A stretch of 19,965 nucleotides of DNA from an uncultured Bacillota bacterium. Lineage in GTDB: Bacteria; Bacillota_I; Bacilli_A; RFN20; CAG-449. Shown piece after piece: positions 1-8,590 of the stretch. The stretch spans positions 1-19,965 of the forward strand of contig CABUOQ010000032.1 in assembly GCA_902493275.1 (NCBI GenBank), given 5' to 3'. Each line of letters begins with the position of its first letter. Within the stretch, counting starts at the first letter, position 1. The notes below the pieces were generated by a model that was given only the letters and a program-made list of their open reading frames with translations, did no database searches and was not told the DNA's origin. The position numbers were made by a program, and so were the translations under genes.

Positions 1-59
1 AGAAAGGAAAAGTTATAAGGTTATTCATATCTTTGAGTAATTTTATAATACAAGGATAT

Positions 60-1004
60 ATGGAAGATATAATTATTATTGGAGGTGGTCCAGTTGGAAT
101 TTATGCATCTATTTTGGCATCACTTCATTCGCTTAAAGGTTTTTTAATTGAAAGTTTAGATACATTAGGAGGACAACTAACATCTTTATACCCAGAGAAA
201 AAAATTATTGATTTACCAGGGTTTACAAGCATATCTGCAAAAGAATATATAAATGCTTTAATTAAACAACGCGAGAGCCTTACAAATAAGTTCCCCTTAC
301 ATTTAAACGAAAAATTCGAGTCGTTTACAAAGATTGATAATGGCTATAGTTTAAAGACAAACAAAGGAATATATGAAACCAAAACAATTCTAATTGCTAC
401 TGGAATGGGAGTATTTACACCTCGTCAAACTGGAATAAAAAATGAAAATCAATTCGATAATATTATTTATTCTCTTAAATCATTAGATAGTTATAAAAAT
501 AAAACTATCGCCGTTCTTGGCGGTGGTGACTCCGCCTTAGACTGGGCGATAATGCTCGCAGATATTGCTAAAAAGGTTTATATTATCCATCGTCGTGATG
601 AATTTAGAGGTCAATCATCTTCAGTTCAAGTTATGATTGATAAAGGTGTAGAAGTACTAAAACCATATCTTTTGCAAGAATTTATTGGTGATAGCAGTGT
701 TAAAAGTATAGTCCTCAAGCATGCTGTTTCTAACGAAATTAAAACTATTGATGTCGACATGGTATTCGTCAACTATGGTATTATCACTTCACCAATTAAT
801 ATCGACCTCGAATTAACAAATTCATCCATCAAAGTCGATTCAACATATATGACTTCGAAAGAAAATATATTTGCCATTGGTAACGCCATTAATTATCCTG
901 GTAAAGTAAAAAATATAACAGCCGGTTTAGGGGAGGCAGTAATTGCAATTACTAAAATAGATCAAATAATTAACCCTAATAAAAACATACCAATCCACTT
1001 TTAA
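60..1004 (+). CDS. Type 2 ferredoxin--NADP(+) reductase (thioredoxin-reductase-like, YumC type)
   Basis: Flavoprotein that passes electrons between NADPH and ferredoxin or flavodoxin in the cytoplasm. From the ATG at 60 it has 314 residues, slightly short of the family's usual 330-350. Seen: FAD-binding GGGPVG at residues 8-13, the LGGQL/LYPEK block typical of this subfamily, ATGMG near 112, the NADPH-binding GGGDSALDW at 154-162 followed by HRRDEFR, and the C-terminal FAIGN...YPGKV...GLGEA stretch. There is no CxxC redox pair, which separates it from true thioredoxin reductase. An in-frame TTG at 33 would add nine residues. I prefer ATG 60 because the FAD-binding strand then begins at the usual distance from the N-terminus, but the AAGGA before it is only 3 bases away, so the start is not settled. 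It reads toward the leftward ntdP gene and ends in a shared terminator. Confidence 0.9.
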   Translation: MEDIIIIGGGPVGIYASILASLHSLKGFLIESLDTLGGQLTSLYPEKKIIDLPGFTSISAKEYINALIKQRESLTNKFPLHLNEKFESFTKIDNGYSLKTNKGIYETKTILIATGMGVFTPRQTGIKNENQFDNIIYSLKSLDSYKNKTIAVLGGGDSALDWAIMLADIAKKVYIIHRRDEFRGQSSSVQVMIDKGVEVLKPYLLQEFIGDSSVKSIVLKHAVSNEIKTIDVDMVFVNYGIITSPINIDLELTNSSIKVDSTYMTSKENIFAIGNAINYPGKVKNITAGLGEAVIAITKIDQIINPNKNIPIHF

Positions 1005-1031
1005 AAAAATGACCACTGAATGGTCATTTTT
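1003..1031. terminator. Bidirectional intrinsic terminator
   Basis: TGACCA / TGGTCA form the stem core around a CTGAA loop, extended by an A-run on the left and a T-run on the right. It therefore ends transcripts from both sides. It sits exactly between the convergent reductase (stop at 1002-1004) and ntdP (stop at 1034-1036). Confidence 0.85.
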
Positions 1032-1033
1032 AA

Positions 1034-1588
1034 TTAATAAATTTCATCTTGTTCTTTTTTGATTTGATAATATTTTGCTATATACTCTTTCATCAAACTA
1101 TCATCAAATGGAAACTCTCTTTTTGTCATCAATTTTCTAATTCTTTCAAACTCATGATTGATAACTTTATCAAGTTCTTCCGAATATTGATATTTTTCTT
1201 TATGGAATAAATACTCTTTACGGTCCAATTCCATAATAGTAGAATCTGGGAATAATTTTAAATCTAAATCATAGTCGATATATTCAACAATGTTTTGATC
1301 TTCAAGTGATGGGGATGCGATATTGCAATAATAACATACGACATCTCCATGTCCTCTAATCATCGCAATTACATTAAACCAATTATGTAAAAAGAAAATT
1401 GAAACAGCTGGCTCTTTTGTATACCAAATTCTTCCATCATTTTCAACCACTCGCGAGGCACATGACCCAGTTACAATAAAATCATCTTGTACATCGATTA
1501 TCATCATATTATCCCATGTACGATGAAGTGAACCATCATGCTTATATGATTGAATTCTTATCCACTTACCAATACTGCTTTTATCCAT
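1034..1588 (-). CDS. ntdP: Nucleoside tri-/diphosphate phosphatase (DUF402, NtdP/YgaC family)
   Basis: Cytoplasmic phosphatase of the DUF402 family; the Staphylococcus member hydrolyses nucleoside tri- and diphosphates. The 184 residues match the family's usual length. Recognisable conserved blocks are IRIQSYKHDGSLHRTW near residue 10, GRIWYTKEPAV near 53, WFNVIAMIRG near 70, YYCNIASP near 86 and YIDYDLDLKLFPD near 104. Many of these carry the acidic and aromatic residues shared by the family. The stop codon of the upstream membrane-protein gene lies 3 bases before the ATG, so the two are probably one transcript. The only AGGA is about 14 bases before the ATG, so translation may depend on coupling to the upstream gene. 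Confidence 0.9.
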   Translation of the reverse strand: MDKSSIGKWIRIQSYKHDGSLHRTWDNMMIIDVQDDFIVTGSCASRVVENDGRIWYTKEPAVSIFFLHNWFNVIAMIRGHGDVVCYYCNIASPSLEDQNIVEYIDYDLDLKLFPDSTIMELDRKEYLFHKEKYQYSEELDKVINHEFERIRKLMTKREFPFDDSLMKEYIAKYYQIKKEQDEIY

Positions 1589-1591
1589 AAA

Positions 1592-2698
1592 TTATTTTTT
1601 TAATCCTAAGATAAATTGAACCATCTTTTCAACATCATCTTTATATTGTTTTAAAGCCTCACGTTTTAATTGATCCACTAATGGGACACGCATGACTTCA
1701 TCACTATATGATAAACCAACTGAAACTTTATCTGAATCTATAGAAATAAACATATCTATTAAATTAGTGTTTGTCTCAAAGTTTTCTAAAACATTTTTAA
1801 CATCTTGTTTTAAAATTGAATTAATATCAAAAGAAGAATAAACAAGATACTTATCTGATAAAACACCTTCAATCTTTTCTAACCCCTCAAGATCTGTTGG
1901 CCCATTTGCACCTTTACCCTTTAAATAAATTAAAGCTCTGCCTTCATTTATAACTTTCATGTCATAAACAAACAACTTTCCTAAAAAGACGATATACTCT
2001 TGAGTTCTTTCTTCTACTTGTTCTTTAGTTTTTACAAGGTAATCACCACCGACAAATTCAACATCGTCTAACTTACCTTGTATCATATCTCTGCCACTAG
2101 TATGATAAATATCTTTAATGATATGTAACGTATCAAATAAATGTTCGTCTAACTTATGTAAAGAATTAAATTTAATATCATTAAAATGCTCGTTATTAAG
2201 GACGAAGCTATCAACTTCTATAAAATATCTTGCGATAGTATCTTGAACAGCTTGATTTAATTTATCTTTATTTGTTTTTGTTTTCTTAAATACAATTACA
2301 AAGCCAATTACAATAAGAACGATAGTAATAATTAAAATTGATGGATGAATACTTGATAAAGTCACACCTATAATCATCACTATCAAAATTGGAATCATTA
2401 ATAATAAATTACTATTTCTAATTTTTTTGTATTGCTTATTAAAATCTGTAGTTCCTTTTTCAATATCCGAATAAATTTCTTCGTCATTTAAAAATGTGAT
2501 TGGTTCATTAAAGCCTTCTTCATCATTTTTATCAATGTCAACCTTAGTTTCTTTAATAGAATCTGTGTTTTCTAATTCTGTTTTTTCTACAACTTGTACT
2601 TTTTGTTCTTCTTTTTCAGTTTCTAATTCTTTTTTTGCTACTTCAGTTTCTAACTCTTTTTGTTCAACTTCTGTTAGTTCTTTTTTGTTTTCTTCCAT
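1592..2698 (-). CDS. Two-pass membrane protein with charged N-terminal tail, possibly DUF3137-like
   Basis: I do not recognise a named gene. Residues 1-60 are almost entirely Glu, Lys, Thr and Val with a degenerate repeat (KELETE occurs twice), suggesting a flexible or coiled charged segment. Two hydrophobic helices follow at about 98-116 and 119-137, joined by a short turn, then a soluble domain of about 230 residues. The stretch FVGGDYLVKT...EYIVFLGKLFVYDM recalls DUF3137 membrane proteins, but that is a weak resemblance from memory. Start: ATG with GAGGAA about 8 bases upstream and a TATAAT box further up. It leads the transcript that continues into ntdP. The role is unknown; the topology suggests a cytoplasmic charged tail and C-domain anchored by a hairpin of two helices. 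Confidence 0.7.
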   Translation of the reverse strand: MEENKKELTEVEQKELETEVAKKELETEKEEQKVQVVEKTELENTDSIKETKVDIDKNDEEGFNEPITFLNDEEIYSDIEKGTTDFNKQYKKIRNSNLLLMIPILIVMIIGVTLSSIHPSILIITIVLIVIGFVIVFKKTKTNKDKLNQAVQDTIARYFIEVDSFVLNNEHFNDIKFNSLHKLDEHLFDTLHIIKDIYHTSGRDMIQGKLDDVEFVGGDYLVKTKEQVEERTQEYIVFLGKLFVYDMKVINEGRALIYLKGKGANGPTDLEGLEKIEGVLSDKYLVYSSFDINSILKQDVKNVLENFETNTNLIDMFISIDSDKVSVGLSYSDEVMRVPLVDQLKREALKQYKDDVEKMVQFILGLKK

Positions 2699-2722
2699 AG
2701 TTATTCCTCAATTCTATTGTTA

Positions 2723-2751
2723 ATTATAACTTTTAATTACTCTAAAATAAA
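2723..2751 (-). promoter_or_regulatory. Candidate promoter of the membrane protein-ntdP transcript
   Basis: On the minus strand a perfect TATAAT (2728-2723) lies about 25 bases upstream of the ATG, with a weak TTTATT 17 bases further up. The region is very AT-rich, so the -35 element is uncertain. Confidence 0.4.
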
Positions 2752-2874
2752 CATATTTATCAAAAGCATTAATTTAATTTTTACTTTAATATCTAAAAGT
2801 GGAAGAATTTATCATATTTTATTTACAATAATTAATTAAAATAAAAAACATTAATATTTTTCAAATAACGTAAA

Positions 2875-2880
2875 TATAAT
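2875..2880 (+). promoter_or_regulatory. Candidate -10 box of gerQ
   Basis: Perfect TATAAT; transcription would begin near 2887. This supports the ATG at 2908 over the upstream in-frame TTG at 2884, which would lie before the transcript start. No good -35 is visible. In Bacillus gerQ belongs to the sporulation sigma regime, so this vegetative-looking box may be chance. Confidence 0.35.
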
Positions 2881-2907
2881 TTATTGAAGTTCTTAGGAGA
2901 TATAAAT

Positions 2908-3339
2908 ATGGAAAGAATTCAACCACCACCTAATTATTATGGAGCCCCCTATCCTCAACCACAAGATGGGGGAATGGTAAACAACCCTTATACCCCTCAA
3001 ATGGGATATCCAACAAATCAAAAACAAATGCCAACCTATCCTTCACCAGAAGGTAATACAGCAATGATGAGACAAGATCCAAACATCGAAGAATTCTATG
3101 AATCATTTAACAAATTAATTTCGACAAATCTTGGTCGATCAGTAAATGTGCATTGTTCTTTCACTGATTCAACCAAGTGGCATGATAAAGAATTCATTGG
3201 TGTATTAGCATCTGCCGGTGATAATTATATTATTGTGTATGACGCTAATAACAACCGCCATTATCTCATTGTCGCTGTATACGTTGATTATATTGAGTTT
3301 TTTGATAAAATTACTATGGATGGTGTTACAACTAAATAG
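2908..3339 (+). CDS. gerQ: GerQ-like spore coat / germination protein
   Basis: GerQ is an inner spore-coat protein needed to localise the cortex-lytic enzyme CwlJ, and in Bacillus subtilis it is cross-linked by transglutaminase. The 143-residue product has a Pro/Tyr/Gln/Gly-rich N-terminal half (residues 1-58) and a C-terminal domain (about 60-135) matching GerQ: NLGRSVNVHCSF, KEFIGVLASAGDNYIIV, then RHYLIVAVYVDYIEF. ATG 2908 is chosen because AGGAGA sits 7 bases upstream. The neighbour is ung, and gerQ (ywdI) also lies near ung in B. subtilis, which supports the call. Odd point: the first lysine is residue 39, whereas B. subtilis GerQ has its cross-linking lysines at the extreme N-terminus. 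Presence of the gene suggests a spore-forming ancestor or organism, but one gene cannot show sporulation. Confidence 0.85.
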   Translation: MERIQPPPNYYGAPYPQPQDGGMVNNPYTPQMGYPTNQKQMPTYPSPEGNTAMMRQDPNIEEFYESFNKLISTNLGRSVNVHCSFTDSTKWHDKEFIGVLASAGDNYIIVYDANNNRHYLIVAVYVDYIEFFDKITMDGVTTK

Positions 3340-3366
3340 ATGTGGAAATTCCACATCTATTTTTTT
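3334..3366. terminator. Bidirectional intrinsic terminator between gerQ and ung
   Basis: A 13-bp perfect stem (AAATAGATGTGGA / TCCACATCTATTT) with a 3-base loop is flanked by a T-run on the right and As on the left. The gerQ stop (3337-3339) and the ung stop (3359-3357) both lie inside the stem, so the two convergent genes share it. Confidence 0.9.
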
Positions 3367-4016
3367 ATCCAATTTATTGGTTCTAGATTATGACTAATCA
3401 AAAATTCGTTACATTTGATAAAATGATTATTTCCAAAAAAGCCATTATATGCGCTTAAAGGTGAAGGATGTGCCGAAGTTAATATTAAATGATTTTTATT
3501 ATGAATATACTTTGTCAAGCTTTTAGCAAAATTACCCCATAATAGAAACACTTTAGGAGAATTATCATTATCTAATAAAGTTATAACATTTTCTAATAAT
3601 TTGTCATATCCATAGTCTTTATGAGAAGATGGTTGATTTTTTCTTACAGTTAAAATTGCATTTAACAATAAAACTCCTTGCTGAGCTAGATAAGTTAAAT
3701 CTCCACTTTGATTAAGTTTAACATGATATTCATTTTCTATTTCTTTATATATATTAATTAATGATGGAGGTAGAGGAACCCCTTCAGGAACTGAAAAACT
3801 CAACCCCATCGCCTGATAAGGATTATGGTATGGATCTTGTCCAATAAGAACAACTTTTACTCTATTAAAAGGTGTAAGTTTAAAGGCATTCAAAATCAAA
3901 TTATAAGGTGGGTATACAATATATTGTTGATATTCACTCATAACTTTTTCGTGTAGTTGCTTATAATAAGGTTTATTTCTTTCTTCATCAAAGAACTGTT
4001 TCCATGTATATTCCAT
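3357..4016 (-). CDS. ung: Uracil-DNA glycosylase, family 1
   Basis: Removes uracil from DNA as the first step of base-excision repair. The 219 residues match the family length. The water-activating motif GQDPYH is at residues 59-64, followed by GLSFSVP, PPSL, GVLLLNAILTVR and the DNA-intercalating HPSPLSA loop at 183-189 followed by GFFG. The ATG at 4016 is preferred: it starts one base after the stop of the upstream membrane-protein gene and gives a normal N-terminus. A GTG at 4034 would add six residues and overlap the upstream gene by 17 bases. Neither has a strong ribosome site, so translation is probably coupled to the upstream gene. Confidence 0.95.
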   Translation of the reverse strand: MEYTWKQFFDEERNKPYYKQLHEKVMSEYQQYIVYPPYNLILNAFKLTPFNRVKVVLIGQDPYHNPYQAMGLSFSVPEGVPLPPSLINIYKEIENEYHVKLNQSGDLTYLAQQGVLLLNAILTVRKNQPSSHKDYGYDKLLENVITLLDNDNSPKVFLLWGNFAKSLTKYIHNKNHLILTSAHPSPLSAYNGFFGNNHFIKCNEFLISHNLEPINWIKK

Positions 4017-4017
4017 A

Positions 4018-5868
4018 TTACTTATTTTTAACACTTATCGGTTTCACCGGTTTTATATCTTTTTTTATTTGCTTTTTATGTTTTATTCTTCTGATTTTAC
4101 CATCAAATTCTTTTTTTTCATCAGTAACCACTGGCTCATTAATACTATTATCTTTTAATTTTATCGTTTGCTCTTTTGAAGTTGTAACAATATAATCGAT
4201 TATTTTACTGCGATCACGATTTTCTTCACTAGGATCAATTAATTTTATATTTACAACTTTTACTTTTTTAGGTGATTCTTTTATAACGACTGTTTTTTCA
4301 GTCTCAATATTTTCATCTGAATTTATGATTTGATCTTCAACTATATCTAAATTATTTTGTTCATTTTCTTCTTGCTTAGTCTCAGTTATCTCAGTCTGTT
4401 TTTGTTCTATTTCTTTTTGTTTTACTTCATCTTGAATTTGCTTATTTTCTTCTTGTTTAACTTCTTCAGTTACAATTTCTAATTTTGTTGTCTCATTATC
4501 AATATTTTTTTCTTTTTCTACGTTTTCAGTTTCATAAAGCACTCTTTCATCAGCAACTTCTTCAAAATCTTTAATCTCTGGGGCGTCATTATCTACGAAA
4601 CGTTCTATATTACCATCTTCATCAATAACCTCGATATTATATTTTTTTATTTTGTCATCTAAATTCAAAACAAGCATAGTATCCGATTGATATCTATCAA
4701 ATGTTTCTTCAACTAAATTATCATTATTATTGTAGAAGTCTTCTTCATCCTCAATTGTTTCAACAACTGGTTCTTCTTCCAAAACAATATCCACATCTTC
4801 GTCACCAACAAAATGTGTCTCACGATTAATTAAAGGCTCTTGTATTTCGTTATTTTCTTCTTCAATAACTCCTAAATCCGTAACACCTGTTGATATGTCA
4901 TCAATATAATTTTGTTGCGTAACATTATCGATACTATTTATCTTCTTTTCTTCGGTTTCCTTTTCTAAAACTATTGTTTTGACATCTGATTCGACATTCT
5001 CAATCAAATTTTCATCATTATCATATAAATCTCGGTTCTTTTTTGATACTTGATTCTCTTTTTGAGTCTTTTTCCAAGCTTTATATTCTAAGCTTTCCAT
5101 TTTATCCACATATTTTCTTCTAACTTTTCTTGCTCTAACTTTAGCGCGATGTCTTCTAAAAGGTTTAGCAAAAATAGAAAAGAAGCCATACCATAGTAAT
5201 AAAACAATTACCGTTCCTATTCCTATTTCCACCCATTCAAACCAAACAACACCAATTTTTCTAACAACTTTACTATTAAAGTCAATATATGATGCCGTCA
5301 CCTTTTCACACCATTCACCAAATCCACCTAAATAAGGAAGGAAAGTAGATGAAAAAATATTAAAATAGCCATCGTTATATGGGTCATAACTTTTACAAAA
5401 TTTAATATCGTATCTAACAACTATGCAAATAAATATTAAGAATAACGGAATAAGTAATGATAATAAGCGTCTTCCTGGAAATCTTTTTTCATATAATTTC
5501 CAATCAAAACGAGCTTTCTCTTCATCAGATAAAACGAAAACTCGCTTTCTTTCTTGAGCCATTTTCTTTTTTTTAGATTTTTTCAAAAAATAAGTAATTA
5601 TCCCAAAAATAATTAAATAAACTATGGTAAATACGATATTAAAAATGATGATAATAATTATATTTTTTGCGAGATTAGGTAAATTATTGAAAAAATCAAA
5701 ATTTATCCAACCTTTCACTAAATTCAAAATCGATCTTAAAAATTCACTTATATCTTTAAAAAAAGGTGCTGAAACAATAAGTTTGTTCCAAACATCCTTT
5801 ACGTAATAAATTATTCCAAAACATATTTCTGCAATATAGATAAATATTAAACCAAGCGCTCTTTTCAT
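4018..5868 (-). CDS. Multi-pass membrane protein with long acidic cytoplasmic tail, unknown function
   Basis: No family recognised. The 616 residues start with about four hydrophobic helices (roughly 4-22, 69-95, 135-152 and 212-234), with lysine-rich stretches after the second and an Arg/Lys-rich patch (RRHRAKVRARKVRRK) after the fourth. By the positive-inside rule these basic patches should be cytoplasmic. Residues from about 290 to 560 are a low-complexity tail dominated by Glu, Asp, Asn, Val and Thr with runs such as EEEPVVE and KQEENKQ. The last 30 residues turn strongly basic (IRRIKHKKQIKKD). Such tails are usually flexible and fast-evolving. It leads a transcript with ung (1-base gap) behind the best promoter in the window; ribosome site AAGGGA just upstream of the ATG. 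A scaffold or envelope role is possible but unsupported. Confidence 0.75.
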   Translation of the reverse strand: MKRALGLIFIYIAEICFGIIYYVKDVWNKLIVSAPFFKDISEFLRSILNLVKGWINFDFFNNLPNLAKNIIIIIIFNIVFTIVYLIIFGIITYFLKKSKKKKMAQERKRVFVLSDEEKARFDWKLYEKRFPGRRLLSLLIPLFLIFICIVVRYDIKFCKSYDPYNDGYFNIFSSTFLPYLGGFGEWCEKVTASYIDFNSKVVRKIGVVWFEWVEIGIGTVIVLLLWYGFFSIFAKPFRRHRAKVRARKVRRKYVDKMESLEYKAWKKTQKENQVSKKNRDLYDNDENLIENVESDVKTIVLEKETEEKKINSIDNVTQQNYIDDISTGVTDLGVIEEENNEIQEPLINRETHFVGDEDVDIVLEEEPVVETIEDEEDFYNNNDNLVEETFDRYQSDTMLVLNLDDKIKKYNIEVIDEDGNIERFVDNDAPEIKDFEEVADERVLYETENVEKEKNIDNETTKLEIVTEEVKQEENKQIQDEVKQKEIEQKQTEITETKQEENEQNNLDIVEDQIINSDENIETEKTVVIKESPKKVKVVNIKLIDPSEENRDRSKIIDYIVTTSKEQTIKLKDNSINEPVVTDEKKEFDGKIRRIKHKKQIKKDIKPVKPISVKNK

Positions 5869-5885
5869 ATTATTCCCTTTTTAAA

Positions 5886-5914
5886 ATTATACTTTAATTT
5901 ACTTAATATTTCAA
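5886..5914 (-). promoter_or_regulatory. SigA-type promoter of the membrane protein-ung operon
   Basis: Minus strand TTGAAA (5914-5909), 17-base spacer, TATAAT (5891-5886). Five of six and six of six matches to consensus, ending 17 bases before the ATG at 5868. Confidence 0.75.
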
Positions 5915-5930
5915 TACAGAAACATTTGAT

Positions 5931-5976
5931 AAAAAACTTTGTGACAATCTTTAACTAAGATAAAAGATGTTACAAA
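5931..5976 (-). terminator. Terminator of the secG-rnr-smpB operon
   Basis: On the minus strand, TTTGT-ACA-TCTTT pairs with AAAGA-TGT-ACAAA through two small interruptions around a 10-base loop, followed by G and six Ts. It lies about 28 bases after the smpB stop and just upstream of the next promoter. The stem is AT-rich and imperfect. Confidence 0.6.
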
Positions 5977-6004
5977 CTAAAAAAATAATTAATAGAATTT
6001 AAAA

Positions 6005-6463
6005 TTATCGATTATTCTTTATATGGATATCTATTTCACGTTTTATATCACGTTTTTTCTCAGTTTCTCTTTTATCGTATAGTTTTTTGCCTTTAGCTAA
6101 TGCAATCTCAACTTTAGCTTTTCCTCTTAGCAAATATACTTTTGTCGCTATTAAGGTGTAACCCTTTTCTTGAACTTTAGCCGCCAATTTTAATATTTCT
6201 TTTTTATGCAATAACAATTTTCTTGTTCTTAATGGTTCATGATTAAAAATATTTCCTTTTTCATATTGAGAAATATTCATACCTAAAATAAAAGCTTCAT
6301 TATTTTTTATAATTACATATGAATCATTTAACGAAGCACCATTTATTCTTAATGATTTTATCTCCGTACCACATAATTCAATACCACATTCTATAAAATT
6401 AGAAAGAAAATATTCATAATGAGCTTTTCTATTTGTAGCGATAACTTTAATTTGCTCTTCCAT
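6005..6463 (-). CDS. smpB: SsrA-binding protein SmpB
   Basis: Binds tmRNA and delivers it to stalled ribosomes for trans-translation. The 152 residues match the family. Seen: N-terminal ATNRKAHYEYFL, then GIELCGTEIKSLR, SYVIIKNNEAFILGMNIS, HEPLRTRKLLLHKKEI near 75, and the C-terminal LAKGKKLYDKRE...KRDIKREI tail that enters the ribosome. The ATG overlaps the end of rnr by 17 bases and its AAGGA ribosome site lies inside rnr, so translation is coupled. The order secG-rnr-smpB is conserved in Bacilli; in Bacillus the tmRNA gene follows, but I see none in the 136 bases downstream here. Confidence 0.95.
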   Translation of the reverse strand: MEEQIKVIATNRKAHYEYFLSNFIECGIELCGTEIKSLRINGASLNDSYVIIKNNEAFILGMNISQYEKGNIFNHEPLRTRKLLLHKKEILKLAAKVQEKGYTLIATKVYLLRGKAKVEIALAKGKKLYDKRETEKKRDIKREIDIHIKNNR

Positions 6464-8570
6464 ATTTTCTTCCTTTCTTTTGTTTTAAATTATGATTATT
6501 ATACTTCATTTTGCTAATTAATGAAAATGTTATTTGAGGATGTTCAATATCAACGTTGGTTAAAATAACTCTAACTTTATCACCTAAAGAGAACTTTCTT
6601 CCTTTTCTTTTTCCATACGCACAGAATATCTCTTCATCAAAAATATAATAATCACCTGGAATACTATCAAATGGAATAAAACCTTGGATTCCATTTTCTA
6701 TTTCCACAAAAATTCCTTGTTGAATCATAGAGACAATTGTCGACTCATATTCATCGCCAAGATGATTCAACATATATTTAGCGCTTAATAAGTCATCAAC
6801 ACTTCTTTCTATTTGTAAGGATCTTCTTTCTCTTTCAGAACACAGCTGTGCTTTTTGTGATAAAGATACAACAAATTCATCATTAGTAGAAATATTCTTC
6901 TCAATTATATAACGATCAATTAATCTATGAACCAATAAATCTGGGTATCTTCTTATCGGTGAAGTAAAATGAGTATATGATGAACTGGCTAATCCGAAGT
7001 GTTTTTTATTTTGAATTGAATACTTTGCTTTAGCTAAACATCTCAATAATAAAGAGGATAATATTTCTTTATCACTCTGATTATTAATAGTTTTTAAATA
7101 ATTACTAATTTGTAATGGTGTACATGTTAATGGATCTAAATCAAAATGGTACCCTTTAAATTCAGATACAAGTTTAAATTGTTGAAGTCGTTTAGAGCGA
7201 GGATTTTCATGAATTCGATATATCATCGGTAATTTCATTTTTTCTATAGTAGATGAGACTATCTCATTGGCCTTAATCATTAAATCCTCTATTAATTCTT
7301 CACCAACATCTTGATGTCTTTTATTCACATCATAAGGATTACCATCTTCTCCTATTTTAAAAGACAACTCTGTTGAAACTAAGTTTAAAGCCCCTTGCTT
7401 ATTTCTTATATTTCTAATAATATCCGCGACATCTTTAAGATTAATTAACATTTCTTCTAATTGAGAAAATTTCGTCTTAGTATATCTTTCTTTATTTAAA
7501 AAATTATTTACATAATTATAAGTTAAACGATGCTTAGACCTTATAATTCCCTTACATATATGGGTAGTTAAAATCTCTCCTTGTTTAGAAATAGAAAATA
7601 AACATGATGTAACTAATCTATCTTGCATTGGATTCAATGAGCAAATACCATTAGACAATTCAAATGGTAACATTGGGACAACTCGATCTTGAACATATAA
7701 AGATGTTGCTCTAGTCAAAGCCTCCTTATCTAAAGCCGTATTTTCTTTAACATAGTGTGCCACATCTGCGATATGAACACCGACATAATAAATATCATCG
7801 ACAAGCGCTACTTCAACCGCATCATCAAAATCTTTAGCATCATCTCCATCTATTGTAACAATAAGATGATCGGTAAAATCCTCTCTTCCAATTTTTTCAT
7901 CATTATTAATTTTACTAGGTAATTCTTTAATTTCTTGTTTAACTTCATTACTAAATTCAATTGGAGAGCCATTAGTTAATATTATTCGCGTAACATCCAT
8001 ACCAATATCAAATTTATTTCCAATAATTTCAATTGGTTCTACAATACAAGTTTTCACTGATATTTTTTTTATTTTAGCTTTTATTATTTGATTTTTATTA
8101 ACCTTTAAATTCTCATCTTTGATTAAGAATAAAAAAGAAGGATCAGCTATTTTTTCTATTTTTAAAATCTTAATGCCACCGCTGATAACAACTTCGCCAG
8201 TTAAAATATTGCGTGCACGTTTAGTTATTTTTATGACCTCAAATTCATCTCGAACATCATATCTATTAGATATCTTTTTTAATAATACCTTATCATCTTT
8301 AAATGCATTTTTTAAATTATTATTAGAAATATATACGTCTTCATCTTCACTAATATTTGCAAAAGAAAACTTTTCTTTGATTGAAGTAATAGTTGCTGGC
8401 ACAAGATTGAGTTCTTTACTTAAATAATATTTATCTTTTATTTTATCAATTAGACCATCTTGCTCTAAAATAAGTAGTTCCTTTTTCATATCTAAATCAA
8501 AAAAGTAGCTGCTTAATTCACTATAATTTGGATGGTTATTTTTTATATAATCTAATATTTGTTTATTCAT
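6447..8570 (-). CDS. rnr: Ribonuclease R (3'-5' exoribonuclease)
   Basis: Processive hydrolytic exoribonuclease that degrades structured RNA and works with SmpB/tmRNA on defective messages. The 707 residues are within family range. Domains in order: N-terminal winged-helix/cold-shock region (about 1-230), RNB catalytic domain with DGDDAKDFDDAV at 241-252 supplying the metal-binding aspartates (D241, D247, D249, D250), the HIADVAHYV and RRYPDLLVHRL motifs, then an S1 RNA-binding domain near 620-690 and a short lysine-rich tail (KQKKGRKYGR). The ATG has AAAGGA 6 bases upstream. It lies about 46 bases after secG, separated by a hairpin that may reduce read-through. Confidence 0.95.
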   Translation of the reverse strand: MNKQILDYIKNNHPNYSELSSYFFDLDMKKELLILEQDGLIDKIKDKYYLSKELNLVPATITSIKEKFSFANISEDEDVYISNNNLKNAFKDDKVLLKKISNRYDVRDEFEVIKITKRARNILTGEVVISGGIKILKIEKIADPSFLFLIKDENLKVNKNQIIKAKIKKISVKTCIVEPIEIIGNKFDIGMDVTRIILTNGSPIEFSNEVKQEIKELPSKINNDEKIGREDFTDHLIVTIDGDDAKDFDDAVEVALVDDIYYVGVHIADVAHYVKENTALDKEALTRATSLYVQDRVVPMLPFELSNGICSLNPMQDRLVTSCLFSISKQGEILTTHICKGIIRSKHRLTYNYVNNFLNKERYTKTKFSQLEEMLINLKDVADIIRNIRNKQGALNLVSTELSFKIGEDGNPYDVNKRHQDVGEELIEDLMIKANEIVSSTIEKMKLPMIYRIHENPRSKRLQQFKLVSEFKGYHFDLDPLTCTPLQISNYLKTINNQSDKEILSSLLLRCLAKAKYSIQNKKHFGLASSSYTHFTSPIRRYPDLLVHRLIDRYIIEKNISTNDEFVVSLSQKAQLCSERERRSLQIERSVDDLLSAKYMLNHLGDEYESTIVSMIQQGIFVEIENGIQGFIPFDSIPGDYYIFDEEIFCAYGKRKGRKFSLGDKVRVILTNVDIEHPQITFSLISKMKYNNHNLKQKKGRKYGRAN

Positions 8571-8590
8571 CTATAATCCTTTCTAAGGCA

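Noticed and set aside
60..1004. Thioredoxin reductase
   Set aside because: No CxxC redox motif between the FAD and NADPH regions; subfamily blocks match the ferredoxin-NADP reductase.
2496..2723. Plus-strand Ser/Phe-rich ORF opposite the membrane protein
   Set aside because: It is the complement of the Glu/Lys-rich repeats of the minus-strand gene; composition is an artefact.
5869..6004. tmRNA gene expected after smpB as in Bacillus
   Set aside because: Only 136 AT-rich bases with a terminator and a promoter; no tRNA-like ends.
8119..8427. Plus-strand 102-codon ORF inside rnr
   Set aside because: Lies wholly opposite a highly conserved gene and shows no ribosome site or family resemblance.
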